From Chitinophagaceae bacterium DXS (GTDB lineage: Bacteria; Bacteroidota; Bacteroidia; Chitinophagales; Chitinophagaceae): DNA of 64,000 bases. Positions within the stretch are counted from its first letter, which is position 1; each line of letters begins with the position of its first letter. Both the position numbers and the translations under genes were made by a program. Where the stretch lies: contig CP128386.1 in assembly GCA_030345135.1 (NCBI GenBank), forward strand, positions 2,629,677 to 2,693,676, read 5' to 3'. The notes beneath the pieces are model-generated. The model saw nothing but the letters and a program-made list of their open reading frames with translations, ran no database searches and was not told the DNA's origin. Shown piece after piece: positions 53,005-61,732 of this stretch.

Positions 53005-54195
53005 ATGTTGCTTATGTTAAAAGAAAAGATTAAAAGGCTGTCTCAAGAGTACGCTCCCGCTTTTAAAGAAATCCGTCACCACCTGCATGCTCATCCCGAG
53101 TTAAGTTACAAGGAATTTGAAACTTCAGCATTTGTTCAGAAGAACCTTACTGAATGGGGCATTGACTTTAAAGTTCTTGCTCAAACGGGCGTAGTTGCTG
53201 TTCTGGAAGGAAAAAATCCCTCATCGCGTGTTATTGCATTGCGTGCAGATATGGATGCACTTCCGATCAGGGAGGAAAATGACGTGCCATATGTATCGAC
53301 CAATCCCGGCGTTATGCATGCATGTGGTCATGATGTACATACGACCTGCCTGTTGGGAGCAGCAAAAATTCTGAAAGAACTGAGCAATGAATGGGAAGGC
53401 ACGATCAAACTTATTTTTCAGCCGGGAGAGGAAAGGAATCCCGGAGGTGCCAGCCTGCTAATAAAAGAAGGCGTGCTGGAAGATCCAGCGCCTCAAGGCA
53501 TCATTGCACTACATGTAAACCCGGGACTCGAAGTAGGAAAACTTAGTTTTAGAACCGGCCGTGTTATGGCTAGTGCAGATGAAATCTATATTACTATTAA
53601 GAGCAAAGGGGGGCATGCTGCGGCACCACATCTTACAGCAGACACCATTCTGATCGCATCACATCTTATTGTTAGCCTGCAACAAATTATCAGCAGAAAT
53701 AATAATCCTACTTCGCCGTCGGTTTTATCCATTTGCTCCTTCCAGGGCGGTTATACCACAAATGTAATTCCCAGTGAAGTGAAACTTATGGGCACATTCC
53801 GCGCGATGGATGAAACATGGCGCTTCAAGGCTCATGAACTTATCCGCAAACAAACGATTGGACTGGTAGAAGCAATGGGTGCGGAGGTCGATTTGCATAT
53901 TGATGTGGGTTATCCTACTGTTGATAATGACCCCAAGCTTACCGAACGCGCGTGGCGGATTGCTGAAGATTATATGGGTAAAGAGCATGTATCAGAAACT
54001 GAACTACGCATGGGCGCAGAAGACTTCGGATACTATACGCAAGCTATTCCAGGCTGCTTTTTCAGGCTGGGAGTTAGAAACGAAGAGAAAGGAATTGTTC
54101 ATAACGTGCACACACCAAAATTCAATATTGATGAAGCAGCCATAGAAACAGGAATTGGTATTATGGCGATGCTTGCGGCTAACGTAACATCATAA
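53005..54195 (+). CDS. M20 family amidohydrolase
   Basis: 396 residues from ATG 53005, chosen because AGGTGAG lies at ribosome-binding distance; a GTG at 52996 is possible. M20D marks: HPELSYKEFET (about 32-42), ADMDALPIREEN (about 86-97), MHACGHDVHT (about 107-116), QPGEERNPGG (about 140-149) and a C-terminal MGAEDFGYY. Such metalloenzymes hydrolyse N-acyl amino acids or peptide-like amides (hippurate hydrolase type) in the cytosol. The substrate is unknown. Confidence 0.92.
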   Translation: MLLMLKEKIKRLSQEYAPAFKEIRHHLHAHPELSYKEFETSAFVQKNLTEWGIDFKVLAQTGVVAVLEGKNPSSRVIALRADMDALPIREENDVPYVSTNPGVMHACGHDVHTTCLLGAAKILKELSNEWEGTIKLIFQPGEERNPGGASLLIKEGVLEDPAPQGIIALHVNPGLEVGKLSFRTGRVMASADEIYITIKSKGGHAAAPHLTADTILIASHLIVSLQQIISRNNNPTSPSVLSICSFQGGYTTNVIPSEVKLMGTFRAMDETWRFKAHELIRKQTIGLVEAMGAEVDLHIDVGYPTVDNDPKLTERAWRIAEDYMGKEHVSETELRMGAEDFGYYTQAIPGCFFRLGVRNEEKGIVHNVHTPKFNIDEAAIETGIGIMAMLAANVTS

Positions 54196-54258
54196 CGTGC
54201 CGCCCAAATTCTGTACTCATGCATGTAAATGCCTGTAGAAGAAACAAACAACCATGTA

Positions 54259-56268
54259 ATGAAAACTTTAACCGGATGTTTTTTACTGGTGCTTTCACTT
54301 ATTTGTGGCAGAGGGCTTGGGCAGAAGAATGAAATAATTGAGACGCTGAAAAATATCAGCAACCACACGACTGATGATTCTCTTAAAGCGGGGATGCTTA
54401 TAGATGCTTCGTTCCTGTACCAGGCATATAACCTGGATTCGGCAAGCTTTTACGCTTTAAGAGCCATTGATATAGCCAATGCGTTTCACAACAAAAAGTT
54501 GCTGTGTGACGCATACAATCAACAGGCGAGTAATTATGTATGGAAGTATGCTTATGACTCGGCATTACACATGTATCTCCGCTCAATAGAGATTGCAAAC
54601 AAACACGGTTATCAGACAAGTTTATTTAATGCATATGTCGGCATAGCCTATCTTTTTGAGGTAAGTGCCAGTTGGGATCGCGCGTTTTACTATAACCGCA
54701 AGGCAATGGAAATAGCGTCTGCCACACAAATGCCTGATCAAAAAGCGTATGCCTATCACGGCATGTCCTCCGTATACTCCGCAATGCACAATAATGAGGA
54801 TGCGGAGAAGCAAATAAAGATGGCGCTTCCTTTATTCCGCGAAACAAAAAATGAAGACCGCGTCGCTACCTGTTATCTGGACCTTGCACGGTTGTGCACT
54901 GTCTCAAACAGGTTTACCGAAGGAATTATGTTGCTTGACTCGGCGGTGTTTATTTTCAAGCAGCTTGATGAGCCACTGCAAATAGCTGAAGCTTACGAAG
55001 CATATGCATCAATCTTTGCCCTTCAAAAACAAACAGCTGCAGCCAAATCGTATTATACACAAGCGCTTGATATTTACACAGCCAATCAAATGGAGGCCAG
55101 CAAATACAATTCTTACCTCGGCCTTGCGAATGTTTACTTCCAGACAGAAGATTATGTGAATGCTAAAAAATTGCTTATCGAAGCGAATGGATGGTTCAAA
55201 CAACATCACGAAGACGAAAAGCAACTGGAAGCATTGTTACAGCTTGCCCGCGTGGATTCCGTAACGAATGTTCCGCAGCAGGCATTCAGCTATCTTTCTG
55301 AATACAGCCAACTGGCAGAAAAAGTAAACCGCAATAAAAGAGACCGGTATGCCAGGCAGTTGCTGATAGAATACGAGGTTGACAAAAAAGAAAAAGAGAA
55401 CGCACTTTTACAGGCGCAGAATAACCGCAATAAAAATGCACTTGTAATTTTTATTGTAACCGGCGTGCTTTTATTTTTCGCACTGGGTTTGATGTACCTG
55501 TTATACCTGCAAAAGAAAAAGCTGTTGAGGCGGCTGGAAATAAATACCATCCACAAGGAAGAAATCAATAAGCAACTGGCCGAATCCAACCATATTAAAA
55601 ACCAGCTTTTCTCTATCCTTGCTCACGATCTCCGCGATCCCCTCGCCAATACGTTGCATTTAATCAAAACCCTGAAAACCAGTGATGTTTCGGAAAGCGA
55701 TTTTAAGTTAATGACCAACCATTTGGAAAATGATCTGACATACAATAACGAGCTATTGCAAAATATGCTCAACTGGGCCAAGAGCCAGATGGAAGGTATC
55801 GTTCTTTACCGCAAAAAAATTGACCTGCAGCAGATTGTAAATGAAAATATTGCACTATTTAACACGCTGGCATCCAAAAAGAATCTTACCGTATCCAACC
55901 TTATTCCGGCTGACACATTTATCTATGCAGATGAAAACATTCTTCGCCTGGCATTGCGTAATACGATCAGCAACGCTATTAAATTTTCCTTCGAAAACCA
56001 GGAGATAAGGCTTTTTACTACAAATAACTGCGAAGGTTATGTCACACTTAAGGTGCAGGACAGCGGTGCCGGCATCTCTGAGCAGCGGTTAGCTACAATA
56101 TTTACCGGACAGATAAAATCTACCCGCGGCACACAAAAAGAAAAGGGCGCCGGCCTCGGGCTGCTGATCACAAAAGAAATGATGGATTATATGGAAACAC
56201 CGTTATGGATTGAAAGTACCGAAGGTGAAGGAACTGACGTATTTATGAAACTGAAACAGGTTGTATAG
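54259..56268 (+). CDS. TPR sensor histidine kinase
   Basis: 669 residues from ATG 54259, placed just before a signal peptide (about 1-22); an upstream ATG adds ten residues. About eight tetratricopeptide-like repeats (about 30-370) form a periplasmic sensor, followed by a membrane segment (about 395-417) and a short coiled coil. The kinase has the phospho-acceptor His in SILAHDLRDPL (about 452), N-box NAIKFSF, G1 DSGAGIS and G2 GAGLGLLI. No response regulator is adjacent, so the partner is unknown. Confidence 0.9.
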   Translation: MKTLTGCFLLVLSLICGRGLGQKNEIIETLKNISNHTTDDSLKAGMLIDASFLYQAYNLDSASFYALRAIDIANAFHNKKLLCDAYNQQASNYVWKYAYDSALHMYLRSIEIANKHGYQTSLFNAYVGIAYLFEVSASWDRAFYYNRKAMEIASATQMPDQKAYAYHGMSSVYSAMHNNEDAEKQIKMALPLFRETKNEDRVATCYLDLARLCTVSNRFTEGIMLLDSAVFIFKQLDEPLQIAEAYEAYASIFALQKQTAAAKSYYTQALDIYTANQMEASKYNSYLGLANVYFQTEDYVNAKKLLIEANGWFKQHHEDEKQLEALLQLARVDSVTNVPQQAFSYLSEYSQLAEKVNRNKRDRYARQLLIEYEVDKKEKENALLQAQNNRNKNALVIFIVTGVLLFFALGLMYLLYLQKKKLLRRLEINTIHKEEINKQLAESNHIKNQLFSILAHDLRDPLANTLHLIKTLKTSDVSESDFKLMTNHLENDLTYNNELLQNMLNWAKSQMEGIVLYRKKIDLQQIVNENIALFNTLASKKNLTVSNLIPADTFIYADENILRLALRNTISNAIKFSFENQEIRLFTTNNCEGYVTLKVQDSGAGISEQRLATIFTGQIKSTRGTQKEKGAGLGLLITKEMMDYMETPLWIESTEGEGTDVFMKLKQVV

Positions 56269-56431
56269 ACCAATAACTACCGGGAACAGCCGCTTCGAAC
56301 ATCTGTTAGTTTTCTTTGTTGATTAAGTTGTACTTTGCACCCCCGGAAGAATGTGAAAAACACTTATTGGCGACCATTAGGAGCGGGCAAAGTGAGCGCA
56401 GGACTTCCTCTTTTTAATATAAAAATCCTGT

Positions 56432-58768
56432 ATGGTTAAGAAGCTTATTAAAGCAGAAGCACTTGAATATCATGCATCCGGTAAGCCCGGCAAAATAGAA
56501 GTAATACCTACCAAAGAAGCAAAAACACAAAGGGACCTCTCGTTAGCGTATAGCCCGGGAGTTGCGGAACCCTGTAAAGAAATTCACCAAAATACCGAAG
56601 ACGTATATAAATACACAGCCAAAGGCAATCTTGTTGCAGTAATCAGTAATGGCACCGCCGTGCTGGGGCTGGGAGATATTGGAGCCGAGGCCAGCAAACC
56701 TGTGATGGAAGGAAAGGGCGTACTGTTTAAAATATTCGCAGATATTGATGTTTTCGACATAGAGATCAATGAAAAAGATCCTAAGAAAATGGTGGAGATC
56801 ATCAAAGCGCTTGAACCAACATTCGGAGGCATTAATCTTGAAGACATTAAAGCTCCAGAGTGTTTTTATATAGAACAAACTTTACGTGAACAGCTGAATA
56901 TACCTGTTATGCACGATGATCAGCATGGTACTGCGATCATCAGCGGCTCAGCATTATTAAATGCACTTGAACTTCAAAAAAAGAAGATAGATAAGGTAAA
57001 ACTGGTTGTAAACGGCGCAGGTGCCGCAGCCATGGCCTGCGCACAGTTATATGTGGCATTGGGCGCACGTTACGAGAATTTTACATTGTTTGACAAAGAT
57101 GGTGTACTGCACAAAGGAAGGACCGATCTTGATGAAACAAAGCAAAAGTTCGCAGTGAATGATAGTAATCTTACACTTGCTGACGCAATGAAAGGAGCCG
57201 ATGTATTCCTGGGTTTGAGTGTTGGCAACGTGGTGAGTCAGGATATGATTAAAGGCATGGCCAAAAATCCGATCGTTTTCGCCATGGCCAACCCCGATCC
57301 TGAGATAAGTTATGAGGACGCGGTTGCTTCACGCAGTGATATCATTATGGCTACAGGACGTTCAGATTATCCTAACCAGGTAAATAACGTACTGGGATTT
57401 CCTTATATATTCCGCGGAGCCTTGGATGTAAGAGCAAGACGAATCAATGAACAGATGAAACTCGCTGCAGTTCATGCCCTGGCAGAACTGGCAAAAAAAC
57501 CGGTGCCGGATATTGTGAACATGGCTTACAATCAAAGGAACATGGTGTTCGGTCCGGAATATATTATTCCGAAGCCTCTTGATCCGCGATTACTTGAAAC
57601 GGTGGCTCCCGCTGTGGCAAAAGCTGCCATAGAAACAGGTGTAGCGCAAAAACTGATTGAAGACTGGGATACTTATAAACTTGAACTGAACAAGCGTCTT
57701 GGCCTGGATAACCAGATCATGCGCGTGCTTGGCAATAAGGCCAAAAAAGATCCGAAACGAGTGGTGTTTGCAGAAGCTGATAACCTGAAGATCTTAAAGG
57801 CAGCAAGTATCATATATGAAGACGGTATTGGCTATCCTATCTTATTGGGTAAGGCAGACAAGATCCGCCAAATTGCAGTTGAAAACCATATAGATCTTTC
57901 TGACTTCCCTATCATAGATCCGCAGAGCGAAGAAATGGAACACAAACTCGCACACTTTAGCGAACTGTTCTTCAAAAAGCGCCAGCGCAAGGGCCTCAAT
58001 TATTACGAAAGCAAGAAGCGTATGCGTGAGCGCAACCATTTTGGTTGTATGATGGTTGAAACTGGTGAGGCGGACGCAATGATCTCTGGTCTTACCAAGA
58101 ACTATGCGGAAACGATAAGACCTGCATTGCAATGTATTGGTACAGCAGACGGCGTAAAAAAGATAGCGGGCATGTATTTGATGCTGACAAAAAAAGGGCC
58201 TCTTTTCTTAGCCGATACAACGGTTAATTTCAATCCTACTGCAGAAGAGCTGGCTGAAATTACATTGATGACGGCGCAGGAAGTCAGAAACTTTAATCTC
58301 GTTCCCCGTATTGCCATGCTCAGTTATAGTAACTTCGGCAGCAGTGATTCTCCTGAAGCAAAACTGGTAGCAGAAGCAACGCGTATTGTTAAGGAACGTG
58401 ATCCATCGCTGATCGTTGACGGAGAAATGCAGGCATGGCTCGCATTCGATCATAAGGTAATGAAAGATAATTATCCATTCAGCAGCCTGGTGAATGAAGA
58501 TGTAAATACATTAATCTTTCCTAATCTTGCAGCCGGAAACGTTGCGTACAATTTATTGGAAGACGTTGGAGGTGCAGATGCCATCGGGCCGGTATTGCTT
58601 GGTTTGAAGAAGCCGGTACACATATTACAGTTAGGCAGTTCAGTGCGGAGTATCGTAAATATGGCTATTATTGCTGTTACGGATGCGCAGATGAGGTGTA
58701 ATATTGACACCAAAAAAGCCATTCAGGATACACCCTGGTGGAAACGTTTAAAGAAAAACAAAAAATAA
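56432..58768 (+). CDS. maeB: NADP-dependent malic enzyme with phosphotransacetylase-like domain
   Basis: 778 residues, the usual length of MaeB. Residues about 1-430 are the malic enzyme: YSPGVAEPC (about 36-44), HDDQHGTAI (about 162-170) and the NADP fold [11 protein letters not shown] (about 190-200). Residues about 450-778 are a phosphate acetyltransferase-like domain, which in other MaeB enzymes is regulatory. It decarboxylates malate to pyruvate with NADPH production. A leader of about 95 nt separates a TACTTTG box (56331-56337) from the start. The next gene follows by 9 bp. Confidence 0.94.
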   Translation: MVKKLIKAEALEYHASGKPGKIEVIPTKEAKTQRDLSLAYSPGVAEPCKEIHQNTEDVYKYTAKGNLVAVISNGTAVLGLGDIGAEASKPVMEGKGVLFKIFADIDVFDIEINEKDPKKMVEIIKALEPTFGGINLEDIKAPECFYIEQTLREQLNIPVMHDDQHGTAIISGSALLNALELQKKKIDKVKLVVNGAGAAAMACAQLYVALGARYENFTLFDKDGVLHKGRTDLDETKQKFAVNDSNLTLADAMKGADVFLGLSVGNVVSQDMIKGMAKNPIVFAMANPDPEISYEDAVASRSDIIMATGRSDYPNQVNNVLGFPYIFRGALDVRARRINEQMKLAAVHALAELAKKPVPDIVNMAYNQRNMVFGPEYIIPKPLDPRLLETVAPAVAKAAIETGVAQKLIEDWDTYKLELNKRLGLDNQIMRVLGNKAKKDPKRVVFAEADNLKILKAASIIYEDGIGYPILLGKADKIRQIAVENHIDLSDFPIIDPQSEEMEHKLAHFSELFFKKRQRKGLNYYESKKRMRERNHFGCMMVETGEADAMISGLTKNYAETIRPALQCIGTADGVKKIAGMYLMLTKKGPLFLADTTVNFNPTAEELAEITLMTAQEVRNFNLVPRIAMLSYSNFGSSDSPEAKLVAEATRIVKERDPSLIVDGEMQAWLAFDHKVMKDNYPFSSLVNEDVNTLIFPNLAAGNVAYNLLEDVGGADAIGPVLLGLKKPVHILQLGSSVRSIVNMAIIAVTDAQMRCNIDTKKAIQDTPWWKRLKKNKK

Positions 58769-58777
58769 CAAGCCGAT

Positions 58778-59521
58778 ATGATTGGAAGATTTCTGAGCCA
58801 TTTAGGGAGATATCTTTTAATGCTGAGAAGCATGTTTACGAGGCCGGAGAATAGCAAAATGTATTGGAAAGAGTTCATGCATCAATGCTCAGAAATTGGT
58901 GTAGGCGCGTTACCAATTGTTGTGATCATTTCTTTGTTCCTTGGTGCGGTAACCACAGTACAAACAGCTTATCAGCTGGTAAGCCCGTTAGTACCCAAAG
59001 CGACCATTGCACAAATCGTAAGAGACAGCGTTATTCTTGAGTTGTCCCCCACGGTTGTGAGCATTGTACTTGCCGGTGTAATTGGCAGTAAAATAGCCAG
59101 TGAGCTGGGTAATATGCGTATCAGTGAACAGATTGATGCGTTGGAAATAATGGGCATTAATTCCCGTAGCTACTTAATCGCGCCCAAAATACTGGGTTCA
59201 CTACTGGTGATTCCAGCCCTTATTATTATCTCCGCAGTACTCTCCATTTGGGGCGGTCGTGTTGCAGGATCAATGACAGGTATTCTCGCTAATGATATAT
59301 ATGATATGGGCCTTCGCCAAAACCTGAATACATATAACATCACAGTAGGTCTGTATAAGGCATACGCATTTGCTTTTATCATCAGTAGTATTTCTGCTTA
59401 TTACGGCTTCCATGTAAAAGGAGGTTCGTTAGAGATTGGACGGTCAAGTACAACCGCAGTGGTTGTGAGCTGTATTTTGATCTTGTTTGCGGATTACCTG
59501 ATTGCAGCGTTGCTGTTGTAA
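58778..59521 (+). CDS. mlaE: MlaE family ABC transporter permease
   Basis: 247 residues with five to six membrane segments and the MlaE-type EIGVGALP-VVIISLF pattern (about 38-50) and the acidic/hydrophobic EQIDALEIMGIN motif (about 114-125). MlaE is the inner-membrane subunit that works with the MlaF ATPase and an MCE protein to move phospholipids between membranes. Here it follows maeB by 9 bp and is ended by a terminator, and no mlaF or MCE gene is in the window, so it is split from its usual partners on this side. Confidence 0.9.
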   Translation: MIGRFLSHLGRYLLMLRSMFTRPENSKMYWKEFMHQCSEIGVGALPIVVIISLFLGAVTTVQTAYQLVSPLVPKATIAQIVRDSVILELSPTVVSIVLAGVIGSKIASELGNMRISEQIDALEIMGINSRSYLIAPKILGSLLVIPALIIISAVLSIWGGRVAGSMTGILANDIYDMGLRQNLNTYNITVGLYKAYAFAFIISSISAYYGFHVKGGSLEIGRSSTTAVVVSCILILFADYLIAALLL

Positions 59522-59561
59522 TTCGCATAATTAAATTATTGCAAATACATTTTAGTTGCAA

Positions 59562-59591
59562 AAGGGCCATCGGAATGGCCCTTCTGCTTTT
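59562..59591 (+). terminator. Terminator after mlaE
   Basis: AAGGGCCAT (59562-59570), loop CGGA and ATGGCCCTT (59575-59583), followed by CTGCTTTT. Confidence 0.8.
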
Positions 59592-59680
59592 AGCCCACAG
59601 TAAACTATACTTCTTCCATTCCGTATTTCCAATTCGCTGTTCCAATCAAACTAACCAGGCGCCACAAACATTTTATCAGG

Positions 59681-59828
59681 TGAAATCCCGAAGAGATGGA
59701 ATTATTATAGCATTCAAATGATGGAATTATAAAACCCGAAGGGGTGACATCCGAAAATGTCACCCCTTCGCGGTTTTATAGACTGGACAATTTTTTTTCT
59801 ATAATAATTTCATCCCTTCGGGATTTTA
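59681..59828. mobile_element. MITE-like element with nested inverted repeats
   Basis: Outer arms 59681-59710 and 59799-59828 match at 27 of 30 positions (end word ATTATTATAG). Inside lies a second hairpin, 59731-59750 with 59757-59777, containing a perfect 13-bp GAAGGGGTGACAT/ATGTCACCCCTTC. The 148-bp element carries no coding frame and looks like a non-autonomous or REP-type element. Confidence 0.65.
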
Positions 59829-59892
59829 TGAAAGCTTTCCGGGTACGAATCTCTTCTATACCAGCTTTAAATAATTATCTCACAAATCAAAA

Positions 59893-59969
59893 CATTTTCA
59901 ATTCTCCCTTTTCAATTATCAATTTGACTCAATCCATTTTCAATTATCCCTTTTCCATTGTCAATTCAA
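59893..59969. repeat. Eleven-unit heptad array, MATTNTC family
   Basis: Eleven 7-bp units in unbroken phase (CATTTTC, AATTCTC, AATTATC, CATTGTC and similar). The longest array in the window, within the 699-bp gap 59522-60220. Confidence 0.85.
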
Positions 59970-60003
59970 TGTCGTTTAGTTAAGCCGGCATCGTCAACTT
60001 TGG

Positions 60004-60134
60004 GAGATGTCTCCTATCGTCGACATGACGATCCGGGCTTATCAGAAAAAGTAATCACAACAGCACTGGTAACAAGTACATGATAATGTTCCAGTCTTGA
60101 ACCGCATCGTCACCTCGACGACAGGAGAGGTCTC
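60004..60134. repeat. Inverted-repeat element with 32-bp arms
   Basis: Arms 60004-60035 and 60103-60134 match at 26 of 32 positions; the words TCGTCGA and GACGAT recur in both. About 67 bp lie between them. No coding capacity. Confidence 0.6.
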
Positions 60135-60220
60135 TTGAATATTGATCTGATCGTGATACTTTATGCGTGTTAAATACTACAAACTCTTAACTCAGCGACA
60201 TTGAATTGTCAATTGAAAAA

Positions 60221-60847
60221 TCATCGCATCGGAAAATGCACGCCCGCATGAATGCCCAATGAATTCAGGTTATCGTACCCATTCTTTGAATACGGCACAT
60301 AGTTGTAATTAACGCCCAACTGAAACCCTGACCGGCTCCACTTGCTAAAGGGAATTTGAACACCGGCTCCGGCCTGCGCCATAAAACTAACCGAGTTTTG
60401 TGCGCTGCCGAATTCGCCAAGATACTGACTAAAGAAGATCATATTGATACCAGCTGCAAAAGACACATAAGGTTGTATCATCGCCTTCTTATCTCCCATT
60501 GGATTAAACATCACCTTACCAAGTAATGGCACAGTTTGTATAGAATTACTCAGGACCGCTGATATATCCTGACCATCGCTATGATATACTGTGCGCGGGT
60601 ATTTCTGATAATAGTCCTGGAATCCTGTATAAATACCTAAATCAATCTTATCATTCAGTACGTACTTGAGTCCACCTGCAAAACCACGTGCAGAGCCGTT
60701 GCTGATAACATTATTTTTAAAGCCTCCAAGCGGAAGGCTGTAATTATAATTCAGCTCCAGTTTAACCTCTCCCTGTTGTGCACGGGCAAAAGAAAAAATA
60801 AACAGTAGCGGCAAATATATAATTGATGTTTTCAACACACTTTTCAT
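60221..60847 (-). CDS. Outer-membrane beta-barrel protein
   Basis: 208 residues with a signal peptide (about 1-23). Alternating hydrophobic/polar strands, frequent Gly and aromatic residues and a C-terminal strand ending in GVHFPMR fit an eight-stranded outer-membrane barrel. It follows the DUF4136 lipoprotein gene by 14 bp, so the two form an operon. Function unknown. Confidence 0.82.
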   Translation of the reverse strand: MKSVLKTSIIYLPLLFIFSFARAQQGEVKLELNYNYSLPLGGFKNNVISNGSARGFAGGLKYVLNDKIDLGIYTGFQDYYQKYPRTVYHSDGQDISAVLSNSIQTVPLLGKVMFNPMGDKKAMIQPYVSFAAGINMIFFSQYLGEFGSAQNSVSFMAQAGAGVQIPFSKWSRSGFQLGVNYNYVPYSKNGYDNLNSLGIHAGVHFPMR

Positions 60848-60861
60848 GATACAGATTTTGA

Positions 60862-61497
60862 CTATTTATGTAAATAAGCTGACTGGTCAAATAATGCTTT
60901 CACCTGGCTATCGGCAGTGGCTTCATTAAAAATCCCGGAGCCTCTTATTAACCCATTCCAGATCAGTTGAATTTTATCTTTGTTGGTCGCTACATTTTTC
61001 AGGTCAAGCAGATCGATGGACAAAGCACCTTCAGTAATGGAATAAACGGAATATGCATAGAACGGCATACCATAACCAAAGCCGCCGTATCCCCAATAAT
61101 AAGGGTCCCAGTATCCGCCATAATAACTCCAGTAATCGGGGTAGCTCATAACTCCCGTGCTGGTTTGATAAATTCTTGAGACGTTAATGCCCAGGTCGGG
61201 CTTCTGACCTTTCTCTACCAATGTATAGCCTGCCTGCTTCATGTATTTCGTCACGGCATTAAGATAGGCCTGATCAACAGCGTTGAGACTTTTATAAGCA
61301 TCGCCGTTATCGATAACTCCGACAGAATCTGAGATACTGAATGTAGTATAGCTGTTAAAGTTTACGGCGGAGTCACGATTGGTTATATAAATCCGCGACT
61401 CCTCATTTGTAAGATTGTTTAATGGCTCTTTGGTGCAACCGGTAATAAACAGAGCTGCGAGAACTACAGCAGAGAACAGTGACATTATTTTTCTCAT
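60862..61497 (-). CDS. DUF4136 lipoprotein
   Basis: 211 residues with a lipobox (FITGC, Cys about 21). DUF4136 marks: NFNSYTTFSISDSVG (about 47-61), YGGYWDPYYWGYGGFGYG (about 130-147, a Gly/Tyr/Trp-rich loop) and ALSIDLLDLKN. It is upstream of the beta-barrel gene with a 14-bp gap. A possible envelope pair; the role is unknown. Confidence 0.85.
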   Translation of the reverse strand: MRKIMSLFSAVVLAALFITGCTKEPLNNLTNEESRIYITNRDSAVNFNSYTTFSISDSVGVIDNGDAYKSLNAVDQAYLNAVTKYMKQAGYTLVEKGQKPDLGINVSRIYQTSTGVMSYPDYWSYYGGYWDPYYWGYGGFGYGMPFYAYSVYSITEGALSIDLLDLKNVATNKDKIQLIWNGLIRGSGIFNEATADSQVKALFDQSAYLHK

Positions 61498-61681
61498 GTT
61501 CTTAATATTTCGCGTTAACGAGAATCAACATGCATAAGAACGAAAAATATGCCTGCGCGTTTGTTGTAGCAATCAGTTTTATAAATACTTTATAAGAGTT
61601 GTTAAACTCAGGCAAAAGTGCCGGCTATAAACAATTTAAATAGAATCATTTCCGTTAAAAGTCACGTTAGAATTCTCCGGG

Positions 61682-61730
61682 TTTTGATTTTTTATTTTTG
61701 CATTTTTACTTTTCGCTCTCGACTATCACA
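61682..61730. repeat. Heptad array, TTTTNNN family, at a stop codon
   Basis: Seven phased units (TTTTGAT, TTTTTAT, TTTTGCA, TTTTTAC, TTTTCGC, TCTCGAC, TATCACA) ending two bases before the stop codon of the PKD-repeat gene (61733-61735). Confidence 0.75.
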
Positions 61731-61732
61731 TC

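Noticed and set aside
59744-59983. 79-codon frame across the repeat region after mlaE
   Set aside because: It runs through the MITE-like element and the heptad array; the protein is repeat-derived low complexity.
422-61730. CRISPR arrays
   Set aside because: The tandem arrays have 7-8 bp units with no unique spacers, and no cas genes are present.
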